A stretch of DNA of 34,287 bases from contig JAAWIL010000002.1 of assembly GCA_022796315.1 (NCBI GenBank), forward strand, positions 1 through 34,287. The letters run 5' to 3'. Source of the DNA: Oscillibacter sp. (lineage in GTDB: Bacteria > Bacillota > Clostridia > Oscillospirales > Oscillospiraceae). The notes below the pieces were generated by a model. It was not told where the DNA came from. It did no database searches and saw only the letters and a program-made list of their open reading frames with translations. The position numbers were made by a program, and so were the translations under genes. This document shows positions 1 through 7,177 of the stretch, piece by piece; positions within the stretch are counted from its first letter, which is position 1, and every line of letters starts with the position of its first letter.

Positions 1-33
1 TCTTGGCGGCGTATTATCCGCCCTGACTGCGTT

Positions 34-72
34 AAAAATCCTTGCCATCCGTCAGGATGCCTGCGGATTTTT
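34..72. repeat. Long hairpin, repeat-like intergenic sequence
   Basis: The outer arms AAAAATCC and GGATTTTT enclose an inner CATCC/GGATG stem, giving one interrupted hairpin. A second small hairpin (TTTTGCC/GGGCAAAA) follows at about 70-90. No coding frame is convincing in positions 1-180. It resembles dispersed intergenic hairpin repeats of GC-rich Clostridia, but copy number cannot be judged from this window. Confidence 0.4.
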
Positions 73-185
73 GCCTTGCAGGGCAAAAAATCCACTCGCT
101 AATCCATACACGTCGAGATATTAAACAGGCTCTTAGACAGAAACGATGCCGCACAAAGGAGAAACGGGATGAAAATAAACCATAG

Positions 186-214
186 TTGAACCCCGGGTTC
201 TTTTGTGGTATACT
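186..214 (+). promoter_or_regulatory. Sigma-A-type promoter for the DUF3788 gene
   Basis: A -35 box TTGAAC (186-191) and a -10 box TATACT (209-214) are separated by exactly 17 bp. Transcription would begin near 221. This places the ATG at 203 upstream of the mRNA start and supports the ATG at 263 as the translation start. Confidence 0.65.
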
Positions 215-262
215 GAAATCAGCCCGGTCAATCCGTCAAAGAATCATTATGGAGGAGATACG

Positions 263-676
263 ATGCTTGAAAAGATACCGTCTCAATCAATGATGAGTGA
301 ATTGCTTGGACCGCCTCTGTATGAGGTTTGGCAAGCGCTGTGCGCGGCGATTGAGGAACGATACGATGTGGAGCGGATCTGGAACATGGGCGGTAAGAAT
401 TGGACTTACGAGTACAAGTACCGCAGAGGCGGAAAGACGCTTTGCGCCTTATACGCAAAAGAGCATTGCGTTGGCTTCATGATCATTTTTGGAAAAGATG
501 AGCGGGCAAAATTGGAAGATATCAGGGAGACGCTTTCCGATACGGTGCGGAAACGGTATGATGAAGCCCAGACCTATCGTGATGGAAAGTGGGTCATGTT
601 TGAGCCGGAGGATACAGGGGAATTTGATGATTACATGAAGCTGCTGGCAGTCAAAAGAAAACCCAACCGGAAATAA
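263..676 (+). CDS. DUF3788 domain protein
   Basis: A 137-residue cytoplasmic protein with no signal peptide or membrane segment. The pattern of an aromatic/charged core (NWTYEYKYRRGGKTLCALY) followed by a GKDERAKLE stretch fits the DUF3788 family, whose members are of similar length and have no assigned reaction. The start at 263 was chosen over the ORF-track start at 203 because GGAGGAG lies just upstream and because the mapped promoter has its -10 box at 209-214. The gene stands alone and converges on the metallophosphoesterase gene across a shared terminator. No function can be read from the sequence beyond family membership. Confidence 0.8.
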   Translation: MLEKIPSQSMMSELLGPPLYEVWQALCAAIEERYDVERIWNMGGKNWTYEYKYRRGGKTLCALYAKEHCVGFMIIFGKDERAKLEDIRETLSDTVRKRYDEAQTYRDGKWVMFEPEDTGEFDDYMKLLAVKRKPNRK

Positions 677-723
677 TACTGGTCATAGGGGAGGGGCTCC
701 CCGGGACCAAGGACCGCATCAAA

Positions 724-760
724 AGAGCGCGGGAAAACGTTCCTCGTTTTCCCGCGCTCT
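724..760. terminator. Bidirectional terminator between convergent genes
   Basis: A perfect 16-bp stem (AGAGCGCGGGAAAACG and its complement) has a 5-nt TTCCT loop. It lies between the stop of the DUF3788 gene (plus) and the stop of the metallophosphoesterase gene (minus). In the minus direction the stem is followed by TTTT. The position between converging genes suggests it serves both. Confidence 0.8.
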
Positions 761-806
761 CCGCATATCGCTTCCCCGGACGTCTCAGGGGGGAGAACCG
801 GCCCGA

Positions 807-1532
807 TTACGCCCAGCGCAGAAGCGTCTCTTCCCCCAGGGGCAGAATATGATTGTGAATCCCCCGCAGCTGCGGAGCAATCAGCAGATCCTCGTGCATG
901 TGCCCGAAATACCACCGCTTGAACTGCGGCGCGCCGGAGAGGGACTGATACCAGTCCTCAAAGACCGCCGGCAGGCGGTAATCGTCCGGAATGGCTTTTT
1001 TCCGGGAGATGAACGCCCTGGCGGACAGGGGCGTCTCATGGGTGACCACATAGTGAATCTCATTCCGGTGCTCCATGAGCTGCTTCTGCCCGTATTCCAT
1101 CTCCTCCGGGGAGGGCTCCTCCGCCTGCCACCAGCTTTTGCCCGGCTCCCGCTGCTCCTGGTCCGTAGAGCGGGCGCCGCCAAAGGCAAAGAGGTTCGTT
1201 CCGTAAATGGAGTAGATCTCGCCCCGCATCAGGTGGTATACCTGGGGGCTCACCTGGTGGGCCCGCCCGCCGTTCCAGATCTGAACCGGGAACTGTTCCA
1301 GCAGGGCGTGGTTTTCGTGGTTCCCGTCCACAAAGGCGACGGTGCCGGGGAAGAGCTGCTGCAGGGTCTCCACGCGGCAGAGGTAGTCTTCGTCCCAGAC
1401 ATAGCCGGCGTCTCCGGCGATGATCAGAATATCGGAGTCATACAGGGCGTGGCGCTCGGCGAGGCCGAACAGGGGGGAGAAGGTTCCGTGTTTGTCGCCG
1501 GTAATCAAGATTCTTCCTGCCATGCCGCTCAC
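807..1532 (-). CDS. Metallophosphoesterase (calcineurin-like fold)
   Basis: A 241-residue protein with the ordered metal-binding motifs of calcineurin-like phosphoesterases: GDKHG near the N-terminus (GDxHG), GDAGYVWD, GNHEN, a VTHETP histidine and a C-terminal GHMHED. These would coordinate a di-metal centre hydrolysing a phospho-mono- or diester; the substrate is unknown. It has no signal peptide, so it is probably cytoplasmic. The GTG start at 1532 overlaps the stop of the upstream MBL-fold gene in a GTGA arrangement, implying translational coupling in a two-gene operon. An ATG three codons in (1523) is an equally plausible start and would begin MAGRILITGD. Confidence 0.88.
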   Translation of the reverse strand: MSGMAGRILITGDKHGTFSPLFGLAERHALYDSDILIIAGDAGYVWDEDYLCRVETLQQLFPGTVAFVDGNHENHALLEQFPVQIWNGGRAHQVSPQVYHLMRGEIYSIYGTNLFAFGGARSTDQEQREPGKSWWQAEEPSPEEMEYGQKQLMEHRNEIHYVVTHETPLSARAFISRKKAIPDDYRLPAVFEDWYQSLSGAPQFKRWYFGHMHEDLLIAPQLRGIHNHILPLGEETLLRWA

Positions 1533-2521
1533 GTGTGCCGCTCCTGTTTTTTACTTTTATATTTATAATGATAGACGCCGTTCCGCTCCTCTCGGGACAC
1601 CTGGCCGGAGAAGTACAGATATTGCAGGTGGGAGATGGCCTCGCCCGTGGCGAACCACTTCTGGGGAGCGGGGAACTCCTCCCAGTTCCTGCAGTCGATT
1701 TCCCAGGTCATGTCCCGGGCGACCGTGTAGGCGGTCTTCCACTCCTCCCCCAGGATCTGCACCACCTCGGCCAGGCGGTCCGTGTGGTGCCGGAAGAGCT
1801 CGCGGATGCGGGCGTACATATCCTCCACGGGGGTTCCGTGGGCCGTCAGCAGCTGCCGCACGTCCAGCTGCTCCACCTTTTTGAGGCTCTCCAGGTAGTC
1901 CTGAAGGGGGTTCTCGGAACTGAGCTCAATGCAGATATTCGGCGTAATGGTGCCCAGGATGTGGTCGCCGCAGAGCAGGATCTTCTTGTCCGCGTCGTAC
2001 AGGCACATGTGTCCCGGCGTGTGTCCGGGGGTGGCGATGACCTGGAGGTGATACCCGCCGTAGTGGAGCACGTCGCCCTCGTTGACGTAGGTGAAGTTCA
2101 CCCGGACGTCGTGGCAGTACTTTCTCCCGGGGTGGATGTCGGTGTTCCTGCCGAAGCCGGCCTTTGGGAAGCCGTACTTGATGAACAGGTCGTCCAGCAT
2201 CCGCCAATAGAGGTTGCCGGCCTCAAAGTTGATGAGCTCCCCGTCGGTCTCTCCGGCGTACAGCGTGCTGGACTCCGTGGAGAACTTGCCGATGAGCCCG
2301 CAGTGGTCGGAGTGCAGGTGGGTGATGAAGAGATCGGTCTGCGTGATGCCCAGCTCCCGGAAGGCGCCGCGCAGGGCCTCCTCACATTCGGGCCGGTTGA
2401 ATCCGGTATCAATCAGGAGATTTTTCTCTCCGGTGATGAGATAGGCGTTGATTTCCCGCAGGGGGTTGTTGGGCAGGGGCACGGTTTTCCGGTAAAGATT
2501 CTCTGCTATTTTGGTTAACAT
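1529..2521 (-). CDS. MBL-fold metallohydrolase
   Basis: A 330-residue metallo-beta-lactamase-fold hydrolase. The signature THLHSDH (HxHxDH), an upstream LIDTGFN strand, ATPGHTPGH for the third metal ligand region, CGDH with the bridging aspartate, and a late TAHG histidine are all present in order. This matches the glyoxalase II-like branch with a C-terminal helical extension. The substrate cannot be deduced. The ATG at 2521 is preceded by GGAGGAGG on the minus strand. The gene is first of a two-gene operon with the metallophosphoesterase, whose start overlaps its stop. Confidence 0.88.
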   Translation of the reverse strand: MLTKIAENLYRKTVPLPNNPLREINAYLITGEKNLLIDTGFNRPECEEALRGAFRELGITQTDLFITHLHSDHCGLIGKFSTESSTLYAGETDGELINFEAGNLYWRMLDDLFIKYGFPKAGFGRNTDIHPGRKYCHDVRVNFTYVNEGDVLHYGGYHLQVIATPGHTPGHMCLYDADKKILLCGDHILGTITPNICIELSSENPLQDYLESLKKVEQLDVRQLLTAHGTPVEDMYARIRELFRHHTDRLAEVVQILGEEWKTAYTVARDMTWEIDCRNWEEFPAPQKWFATGEAISHLQYLYFSGQVSREERNGVYHYKYKSKKQERHT

Positions 2522-2604
2522 GGTGTGTTCCTCCTCCTGGATGTCCCCGTGCCCCTGTCGGGCAGGCGGCAGGGGGAGCCTTGGTATTTTGCAGTCTGTT
2601 TCTA

Positions 2605-2633
2605 ATAGTAGCGTAAAAAGCGGGACTTGTACA
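2605..2633 (-). promoter_or_regulatory. Candidate promoter of the MBL/metallophosphoesterase operon
   Basis: On the minus strand TGTACA (2633-2628) and TACTAT (2610-2605) are 17 bp apart, each 4/6 to the sigma-A consensus. The predicted transcript would start near 2598, about 75 nt before the ATG at 2521. The spacing is ideal but the boxes are only moderately conserved. Confidence 0.45.
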
Positions 2634-2760
2634 GAGATCCGGCCTATAAATAAAATTTTATCAAGGAAGAGTACCCTGGAGGCGTACCAAAATACGCATT
2701 TCCCAATGGTTCTGCCGCCCGTCCTCCCCCGGCCCCTGACAGACCGGATCTCCCTTCGGA

Positions 2761-2781
2761 GGGGCGGCAGATTGCCGCCCC
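2761..2781. repeat. GGGGCGGCA-type palindromic repeat
   Basis: Perfect 9-bp arms GGGGCGGCA and TGCCGCCCC flank a GAT loop. Read on the minus strand with its TGTA prefix it gives TGTAGGGGCGGCA, a form I associate with dispersed intergenic palindromes in GC-rich Clostridia. That association is from memory and not shown by this window. Confidence 0.45.
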
Positions 2782-2917
2782 TACAGAACCCAATCTCCCA
2801 GCGGGACGCGCCGTATAGTCACCGCAGGGGCCGTAAAACGGCCTGGCTTTGCCCGCCTTGAACCTCGGGCGCCCGATGTTCAAGTGGCTTGACGAGAAAC
2901 GCCCTCCTGACGAAAAA

Positions 2918-3190
2918 ACATCCGCCCCGGGGGGGCGGATGTCAGGCTGTCGAAAAAGTGTTTTCGACAGCCTGCGCAAGTTTTCAGAACTTTTTTAAAG
3001 TTCTGAAAACTTATGATTTGAATGGCGCAGGGAACCCTTCCTGGGTTCATCTCCACGCTAAGAGCCGCCGCGAGCGGCGGTTGCGCTCCGAAACGCGCCT
3101 GCGGGCGCAGCCGCACACACCCCTCCTTCCCGGCAAAGGAATCTCCCCCGTTTTTCGACAAGCTGACATCCGCCCCGGCGGGGCGGATGT
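2918..3190. repeat. MITE/REP-like element with inverted ends
   Basis: Positions 2918-2957 (ACATCCGCCCC-N3-GGGGCGGATGT-CAGGCTGTCGAAAAA) recur inverted at 3151-3190 with only a few mismatches (loop bases, and CAGGCT versus CAGCTT). Between them lie a perfect 14-bp hairpin (2943-2974, CAGGCTGTCGAAAA arms), another 14-bp hairpin with a 3-nt loop (2980-3010, GTTTTCAGAACTTT arms), and GC-rich hairpins near 3032-3110. No transposase is encoded. The structure resembles a non-autonomous repeat element, but target-site duplications were not identified. Confidence 0.5.
3166..3190 (-). terminator. Probable terminator of the aminotransferase gene
   Basis: An 11-bp perfect stem ACATCCGCCCC/GGGGCGGATGT with a 3-nt loop begins 5 nt after the minus-strand TAA at 3196-3198. 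The run of T after the stem is weak. A twin hairpin at 2918-2942 is followed on the minus strand by TTTTTT and could act as the stronger stop. Confidence 0.5.
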
Positions 3191-3195
3191 TTCGC

Positions 3196-4401
3196 TTAGT
3201 TCCGAGGCAGCGCCTGAATGGCGGCGGCCAGACGCTCTGCCGCCAGGGGGAACATCTCCCGGGAGGCCGCCAGGTTCACCCGGATATGGACGTCCCGGCG
3301 GGCGGTCTCGCCCTCGGGCCAGAACCAGAAGCCATAGTCCACCGCCAGCCGGGCCTGGTCCCGGACCACCGGGATCAGCTGCTCCGCCGTGAGATAGGCG
3401 GACAGGTCCACCCAGGCCAGATACGTGCTCTCCAGCGGCGCCACGCGCAGCTCCGGCAGGGCCCGGAGCAGGGCGTCCCGGAAGCACGCGTAGTTGCCCT
3501 GCAGGTAGACCAGCAGCTCGTCCAGCCAGGGCCCGCCCTGGGCGTAGCCGGCCTCCGCCGCCACGTAGCCCAGGGAGGAGCCGCCGGAGACCCGGAGGGT
3601 TTTCACGTAGGCGTCAAAGGCGCCGCGCAGGGCCTTGTTGGGGATGACGGCGAAGGAGTTCTGAAGCCCCGCGATATTAAAGGTCTTGGAGGCGGCGGTC
3701 AGCATGACCATCCGGTCCAGATACTCCTGGAACCGCAGGGAGGAGAGATGGGTGTACCCCTGGTAGACCAGGTCCTGGTGGATCTCGTCGCTGATGAGCA
3801 GCACGCCGTGCCGCTTGCAGAGATCCAGGATTCCCAGCAGCTCCGCCTCCCGCCAGACGTGGGCCACGGGGTTGTGGGGGGAGCACAGGATCAGCGCCTG
3901 GACCTGCTGGCTCCGGACCTGTTCCTCCAGATCCTCCAGGTCCACCGTGTAGCCGCCGTCCGGGGCGGCGGCCAGCTCGCTGCACACCAGGCGGCGGCCC
4001 GTGTTCTGGATGACCTCCATAAAGGGGTAGTAGCAGGGCGTCAGGATGGCCACGGCATCGCCGGGGGACGTGAGGGAGCTCAGAACCCAGGCCAGCCCCG
4101 CCACCACGCCGGGGGTGAACCGCAGCCACTCCCGCCGGACCTCCGTGCTGTGGCGCTGTTTCTCCCAGGCGATGAAGGCGTCATAGTAGGAGTCCGGGGG
4201 CGCGTAGTAGCCGAAGATCCCGTGGTCCACGGCCCTGCGCAGGGCCTCGGAGATGCAGGGCGGGGAGGGGAAGTCCATGTCCGCCACCCACAGGGGGAGC
4301 AGATCCTCCCGGCCGTATTTGCCGCCCAGGGTATCCCACTTCACGCTGTTGGTGTGCCTGCGGTCGGGGAGCAGAGCGGGGTTAAAGAAACGATGATCCA
4401 T
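3196..4401 (-). CDS. MalY/PatB-type PLP aminotransferase (C-S lyase)
   Basis: A 401-residue fold-type I PLP enzyme. It opens with the SVKWD and PLWVADMDF blocks typical of the MalY/PatB subgroup. It then has FTPGVVAGL, SPHNPVAHVW, SDEIHQDL (PLP-contacting Asp) and AASKTFN, where Lys239 should form the Schiff base. Family members act as cystathionine beta-lyases or cysteine desulfhydrases, and some also regulate; which activity applies here is not decidable. The ATG at 4401 is preceded by GGAGGA five bases upstream. A GGGCGCGGA/TCCGCGCCC hairpin (4417-4436) lies just before that site and could influence expression. It appears to be a single-gene unit ending at the 3166-3190 hairpin. Confidence 0.88.
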   Translation of the reverse strand: MDHRFFNPALLPDRRHTNSVKWDTLGGKYGREDLLPLWVADMDFPSPPCISEALRRAVDHGIFGYYAPPDSYYDAFIAWEKQRHSTEVRREWLRFTPGVVAGLAWVLSSLTSPGDAVAILTPCYYPFMEVIQNTGRRLVCSELAAAPDGGYTVDLEDLEEQVRSQQVQALILCSPHNPVAHVWREAELLGILDLCKRHGVLLISDEIHQDLVYQGYTHLSSLRFQEYLDRMVMLTAASKTFNIAGLQNSFAVIPNKALRGAFDAYVKTLRVSGGSSLGYVAAEAGYAQGGPWLDELLVYLQGNYACFRDALLRALPELRVAPLESTYLAWVDLSAYLTAEQLIPVVRDQARLAVDYGFWFWPEGETARRDVHIRVNLAASREMFPLAAERLAAAIQALPRN

Positions 4402-4584
4402 AGTGTCCTCCGGTCCGGGCGCGGACTTCCGCGCCCAAATTCATATTGTTGGATGCGCATGTCTGCGGGAACGTCAAAATTGACCGATGCCTGAGCACGC
4501 CGGCGGCTGGGGCGGCTGCCGGCGTGTCCTCCGCGATGGCAGTATACTTTGTCTGAATCCATTTGACAAGAAGGAGAAGCTGGC
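4402..4584. other. Intergenic region with two hairpins
   Basis: The gap between the aminotransferase start and the pseudouridine synthase end (4402-4723) holds a leader hairpin at 4417-4436, a 9-bp-stem hairpin at 4496-4526 (CACGCCGGC/GCCGGCGTG) and an isolated TATACT at 4543-4548 without a matching -35 box. The doubtful small ORF starting at 4585 is listed separately. Confidence 0.4.
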
Positions 4585-4812
4585 ATGAAAAAGCGGTTCA
4601 CCACGATCCGCCGCCTGCCGGACATGGGGATGGCCCCCAACCGGAACCCCTCCCACGGGCTGAACCCAAACTGCGGCACGATCAAGCCCTGCGCCGTGAA
4701 GTGCCGGGGTAGGGCCGCGCGGCTCAGCCCTGTTCCGGCGGCGCGGGGGACGCGGGGACCTCGCCCCAGCCCCGGACCAGCCGCTGGAAATCCTCCGGCA
4801 GGGGGGCGGTGA
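4585..4812 (+). CDS. Doubtful small ORF, 75 aa, unknown
   Basis: The ATG is preceded by AAGGAG at an 8-nt spacing, and a TATACT lies about 40 bp upstream. The first 40 or so codons (MKKRFTTIRRL...) have G/C-rich third positions like real genes here. However, the same third positions fall together in an antisense frame, so composition does not settle the strand. The last third runs antisense into the pseudouridine synthase gene and is Pro/Gly/Arg-rich, suggesting the natural end is lost. A stop (TAG) in the +1 frame near codon 42 hints that a frameshift might restore a shorter protein. I recognise no family. Confidence 0.3.
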   Translation: MKKRFTTIRRLPDMGMAPNRNPSHGLNPNCGTIKPCAVKCRGRAARLSPVPAARGTRGPRPSPGPAAGNPPAGGR

Positions 4813-5653
4813 GGCGCAGGAGCTCCCCGGTGACGGGGTGGGTGAGGTCCAGCGCGTAGGAGTGCAGGGCGGGCCGGGGGATCAGGTCCGGGTCCTCGGT
4901 GCCGTAGAGCCAGTCTCCGGCCAGGGGACAGCCCAGGGAGGCCATGTGGAGCCGCAGCTGGTGGGTGCGGCCGGTCTCCGGCGTCAGCTTCAGCAAAGAC
5001 AGTCCCGGCCCCCCGGCCAGGACCTCGTAGTGGGTGACGGCGGGAGCGCCGTCGGAGCGGATGCGCCGGCGGACCGTGGAGGTCTCGTCCCGGCCGATGG
5101 GGGCGTCGATGGTGCCCCGCTCCGGGGAGGGGCGTCCCAGGCAGACGGCCCGGTATTCCCGGCGGAACCGGCCGGTGTGGAGGGCCCGCCGCAGCTGGTC
5201 GTGGATGTAGCCGCTCTTCGCCACGATCATCAGCCCCGTGGTGCCCTTGTCCAGCCGGTTGGCGGGGTGGAAGAGGAAGTCTGCGCCCCGGGTCCAGGCC
5301 AGGGCCCCGGCCACCGTGGGCGTGCCGGGGAGGAAGTTGGAGGCGTGGGCCGTCATGCCGGCGGGCTTGTTCACCGCCAGCAGGTGGCCGTCCTCCCAGA
5401 GCACCGGCAGAGGCCAGTCCCCCGGGGTGATGACGGACCGGGGAGGCCGCTGGTCCCCGGTCTCCACCGTCAAAATGTCCCCGGCGTGGAGGAGGTCGAT
5501 GGTCCTGGCCCGCTGTCCGTTCACCAGGATGCCGGTCTCCGCCCGGGTGAGCCGGGAGATGGCCCGGGAGGAGAAATGGAGCCGGGCCTTCAGGATGTGC
5601 CGGACGGAGGAGCCCTCCTCTGCCGGCGTGATGATTCTTGTGATGGTTTCCAC
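4724..5653 (-). CDS. RluA-family pseudouridine synthase
   Basis: A 309-residue RNA pseudouridine synthase. Residues about 15-65 form an S4-like RNA-binding domain (SVRHILKARL ... GILVNGQ). The catalytic domain follows, with NRLDKGTTG (the HRLDxxTSG motif) giving catalytic Asp135, and later GRTHQLRLHMASLGCPLAGD, the conserved RluA C-terminal block. It would convert uridines in rRNA or tRNA; the exact site is not predictable. The start is GTG at 5653. A 15-codon ORF with its own strong ribosome site lies just upstream on the same strand (5675-5722). The gene is transcribed away from the SLH gene. Confidence 0.9.
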   Translation of the reverse strand: METITRIITPAEEGSSVRHILKARLHFSSRAISRLTRAETGILVNGQRARTIDLLHAGDILTVETGDQRPPRSVITPGDWPLPVLWEDGHLLAVNKPAGMTAHASNFLPGTPTVAGALAWTRGADFLFHPANRLDKGTTGLMIVAKSGYIHDQLRRALHTGRFRREYRAVCLGRPSPERGTIDAPIGRDETSTVRRRIRSDGAPAVTHYEVLAGGPGLSLLKLTPETGRTHQLRLHMASLGCPLAGDWLYGTEDPDLIPRPALHSYALDLTHPVTGELLRLTAPLPEDFQRLVRGWGEVPASPAPPEQG

Positions 5654-5783
5654 GGAGTATCCCGCCTTTCCCCTTCAGCATAGCATAAGATCGGGCCTGT
5701 GACCAGACACTCTTTTTTGCATAATTCCCTCCTCCGGGAAAACACTACCTCCATACCAATTTTTTTGAGGAGGTTCGATCACC

Positions 5784-6767
5784 TTGAGGAAGCAGTTTGT
5801 GAGACAGATGGCCGTGCTGGCCCTGGCGGCGGTGATGCTGTCCGGCAGCGCCTCGGCGCTGTTTGGCAAAAAAACCGCCCCGGCAGAGCCGGAGGAGGGA
5901 GCGCCCACCGTGCGGGACATTGAGATCCGCACCTATAAGGACATCCCCTATGAGGCCCACTTCCTGGGCTCCGACAGCGAGGGGGACGACATGACCTTCG
6001 CGGTGGTGGAGGAGCCGAAGAAGGGCGCCGTCGCCATTGACGGGGTGAACTTCATTTACACGCCCAAGGAGGGCGCCACGGGCAACGACCGCTTCACCTA
6101 CGCCGCCACCGACAGCGCCGGACACGTCTCGACGCCCGCCGTGGTCACGGTGACCATTGAAAAGATCCGCTCCGGCGTCACCTATGCCGACACCGGCGAT
6201 TCCGCCGCCGCGGCCGCCGCCCAGTACCTGGCGGAGGCGGGGATCTTTACGGGGTCGAAGCTGGGGGAACAGTACTGCTTTGAACCGGACCGGCAGGTCT
6301 CCCGGGGCGAATTTCTGGCCATGGTGATGGAGATGGCGGACCGGGAGGTCACGCCCGTGACCATGACCGGCTTCAGCGACGATGAGAGCATCCCAACTTG
6401 GGCCAAGGCCTACGCCGCCGCCGCGGTGACGGACGGCATCATCCAGGGGAAGCGGGCCAGCGGCGGCGCCGCGTTCCGGGGTCAGGAGCCCATCACCTTC
6501 AACGAGGCCGCCACGGTGCTGAACCGGGTGCTGAACCTGGGGGATGTGGACCTGGATGTGTGGTACGCGGACCGGGAGGCGGTTCCCTCCTGGGCGGCCC
6601 AGGCCGTGGGCAACATGGAGGCCTTCAGCGTTCTGGCCGCCGGCAGCTTCGGCAGCCAGACCATGGAGCAGGCGGTGACCCGGGCCGGCGCCGCCCAAAT
6701 GCTCTCCGCCGCGCACGTCCTGCTGTCCGGCGACGAGAAGACCGGGGTCCTCAGTTGGAGGAAATGA
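5784..6767 (+). CDS. Secreted Ig/cadherin-like protein with SLH repeats
   Basis: A 327-residue exported protein. The start is TTG at 5784, preceded by GAGGAGGT. A signal peptide covers about residues 1-25 (RKQFVRQ, hydrophobic core, SASA). Residues about 42-130 resemble a bacterial Ig/cadherin-like domain (DGVNFIYTP, DRFTYAATDSAG, VTVTI). The remaining 190 residues make three SLH repeats (TYADTGDS...AGIFTGS, GFSDDESIPTWAKAYAAAAVTDGIIQG, VWYADREAVPSWAAQAVGNMEAF), which bind pyruvylated secondary wall polymers. It is therefore probably a small cell-surface protein. It lies 650 bp upstream of the flagellar operon in the same direction, but nothing ties it to motility. Confidence 0.85.
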   Translation: MRKQFVRQMAVLALAAVMLSGSASALFGKKTAPAEPEEGAPTVRDIEIRTYKDIPYEAHFLGSDSEGDDMTFAVVEEPKKGAVAIDGVNFIYTPKEGATGNDRFTYAATDSAGHVSTPAVVTVTIEKIRSGVTYADTGDSAAAAAAQYLAEAGIFTGSKLGEQYCFEPDRQVSRGEFLAMVMEMADREVTPVTMTGFSDDESIPTWAKAYAAAAVTDGIIQGKRASGGAAFRGQEPITFNEAATVLNRVLNLGDVDLDVWYADREAVPSWAAQAVGNMEAFSVLAAGSFGSQTMEQAVTRAGAAQMLSAAHVLLSGDEKTGVLSWRK

Positions 6768-6773
6768 CGAAAC

Positions 6774-6805
6774 GGGGGCCGTTTTTCCGGAGGGGAACGG
6801 CCCCC
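6774..6805 (+). terminator. Probable terminator after the SLH gene
   Basis: Arms GGGGGCCGTT and AACGGCCCCC form a 10-bp stem with a 12-nt loop, starting 6 nt after the stop codon. There is no clear U-tract, so termination strength is uncertain. Confidence 0.45.
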
Positions 6806-7112
6806 CCTTCCGCCTGAAAATGCAAAAGCGCGCCTTCGGTCCTGCAAAAGGGGGTTCCTGCCGCAGACGGGCGCATATTCCGCGTTTCATGGGAAAATCC
6901 GGCGGATTAAGAAAGATTTGACAGGCCGAACGTTTTTCTTTTCACATAGAAATCAGTAAAAATTCTTTCGCCGGCATTGGGAATATCAGGGATCCGCAAA
7001 TTTTTGACGTGTTCTTTTTCGGCGGAAAACCCCGAAAATTTTATCGGATCTTGTAAAATTCCGGAGAAATATTGCAAATAAGGAAGCGTGATGAAAAAAA
7101 CAAAAGGGCGGT

Positions 7113-7140
7113 TTGGAAAAAAACTTACTAGGTTTATAGA
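7113..7140 (+). promoter_or_regulatory. Candidate upstream promoter of the flagellar operon
   Basis: TTGGAA (7113-7118) and TATAGA (7135-7140) are 16 bp apart, each 4/6 to the sigma-A consensus, in an AT-rich patch just upstream of a better promoter. Confidence 0.35.
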
Positions 7141-7148
7141 TTTTTTAC

Positions 7149-7177
7149 TTGCATTTTCGCCCACGATGGATCATAAT
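7149..7177 (+). promoter_or_regulatory. Candidate main promoter of the flagellar operon
   Basis: TTGCAT (7149-7154) and CATAAT (7172-7177, 5/6 to TATAAT) are exactly 17 bp apart, with an AT-rich upstream stretch. It is the best sigma-A-like promoter ahead of flgB. Housekeeping control would fit an early-class fla/che operon that itself encodes sigma-28. Confidence 0.5.

Larger units (their letters stand above)
2522..3195. other. Gene-free, hairpin-rich intergenic region
   Basis: I see no convincing gene in these 674 bases; the ORFs in the track are short and overlap repeats. The stretch holds the candidate minus-strand promoter (2605-2633), a GGGGCGGCA/TGCCGCCCC hairpin (2761-2781), and an element with inverted ends at 2918-3190 that contains further perfect hairpins. 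The rightmost hairpin also serves as the likely terminator of the aminotransferase gene. Confidence 0.6.

Noticed and set aside
203-262. N-terminal extension of the DUF3788 ORF
   Set aside because: It overlaps the -10 box of the mapped promoter; the ATG at 263 has a proper ribosome site.
3022-4494. 490-aa plus-strand ORF over the aminotransferase
   Set aside because: Antisense shadow; the minus frame has a full PLP-enzyme motif set.
4341-5681. 446-aa minus-strand ORF over the pseudouridine synthase
   Set aside because: Pro/Arg/Gly-rich out-of-frame shadow of a gene with clear RluA motifs in another frame.
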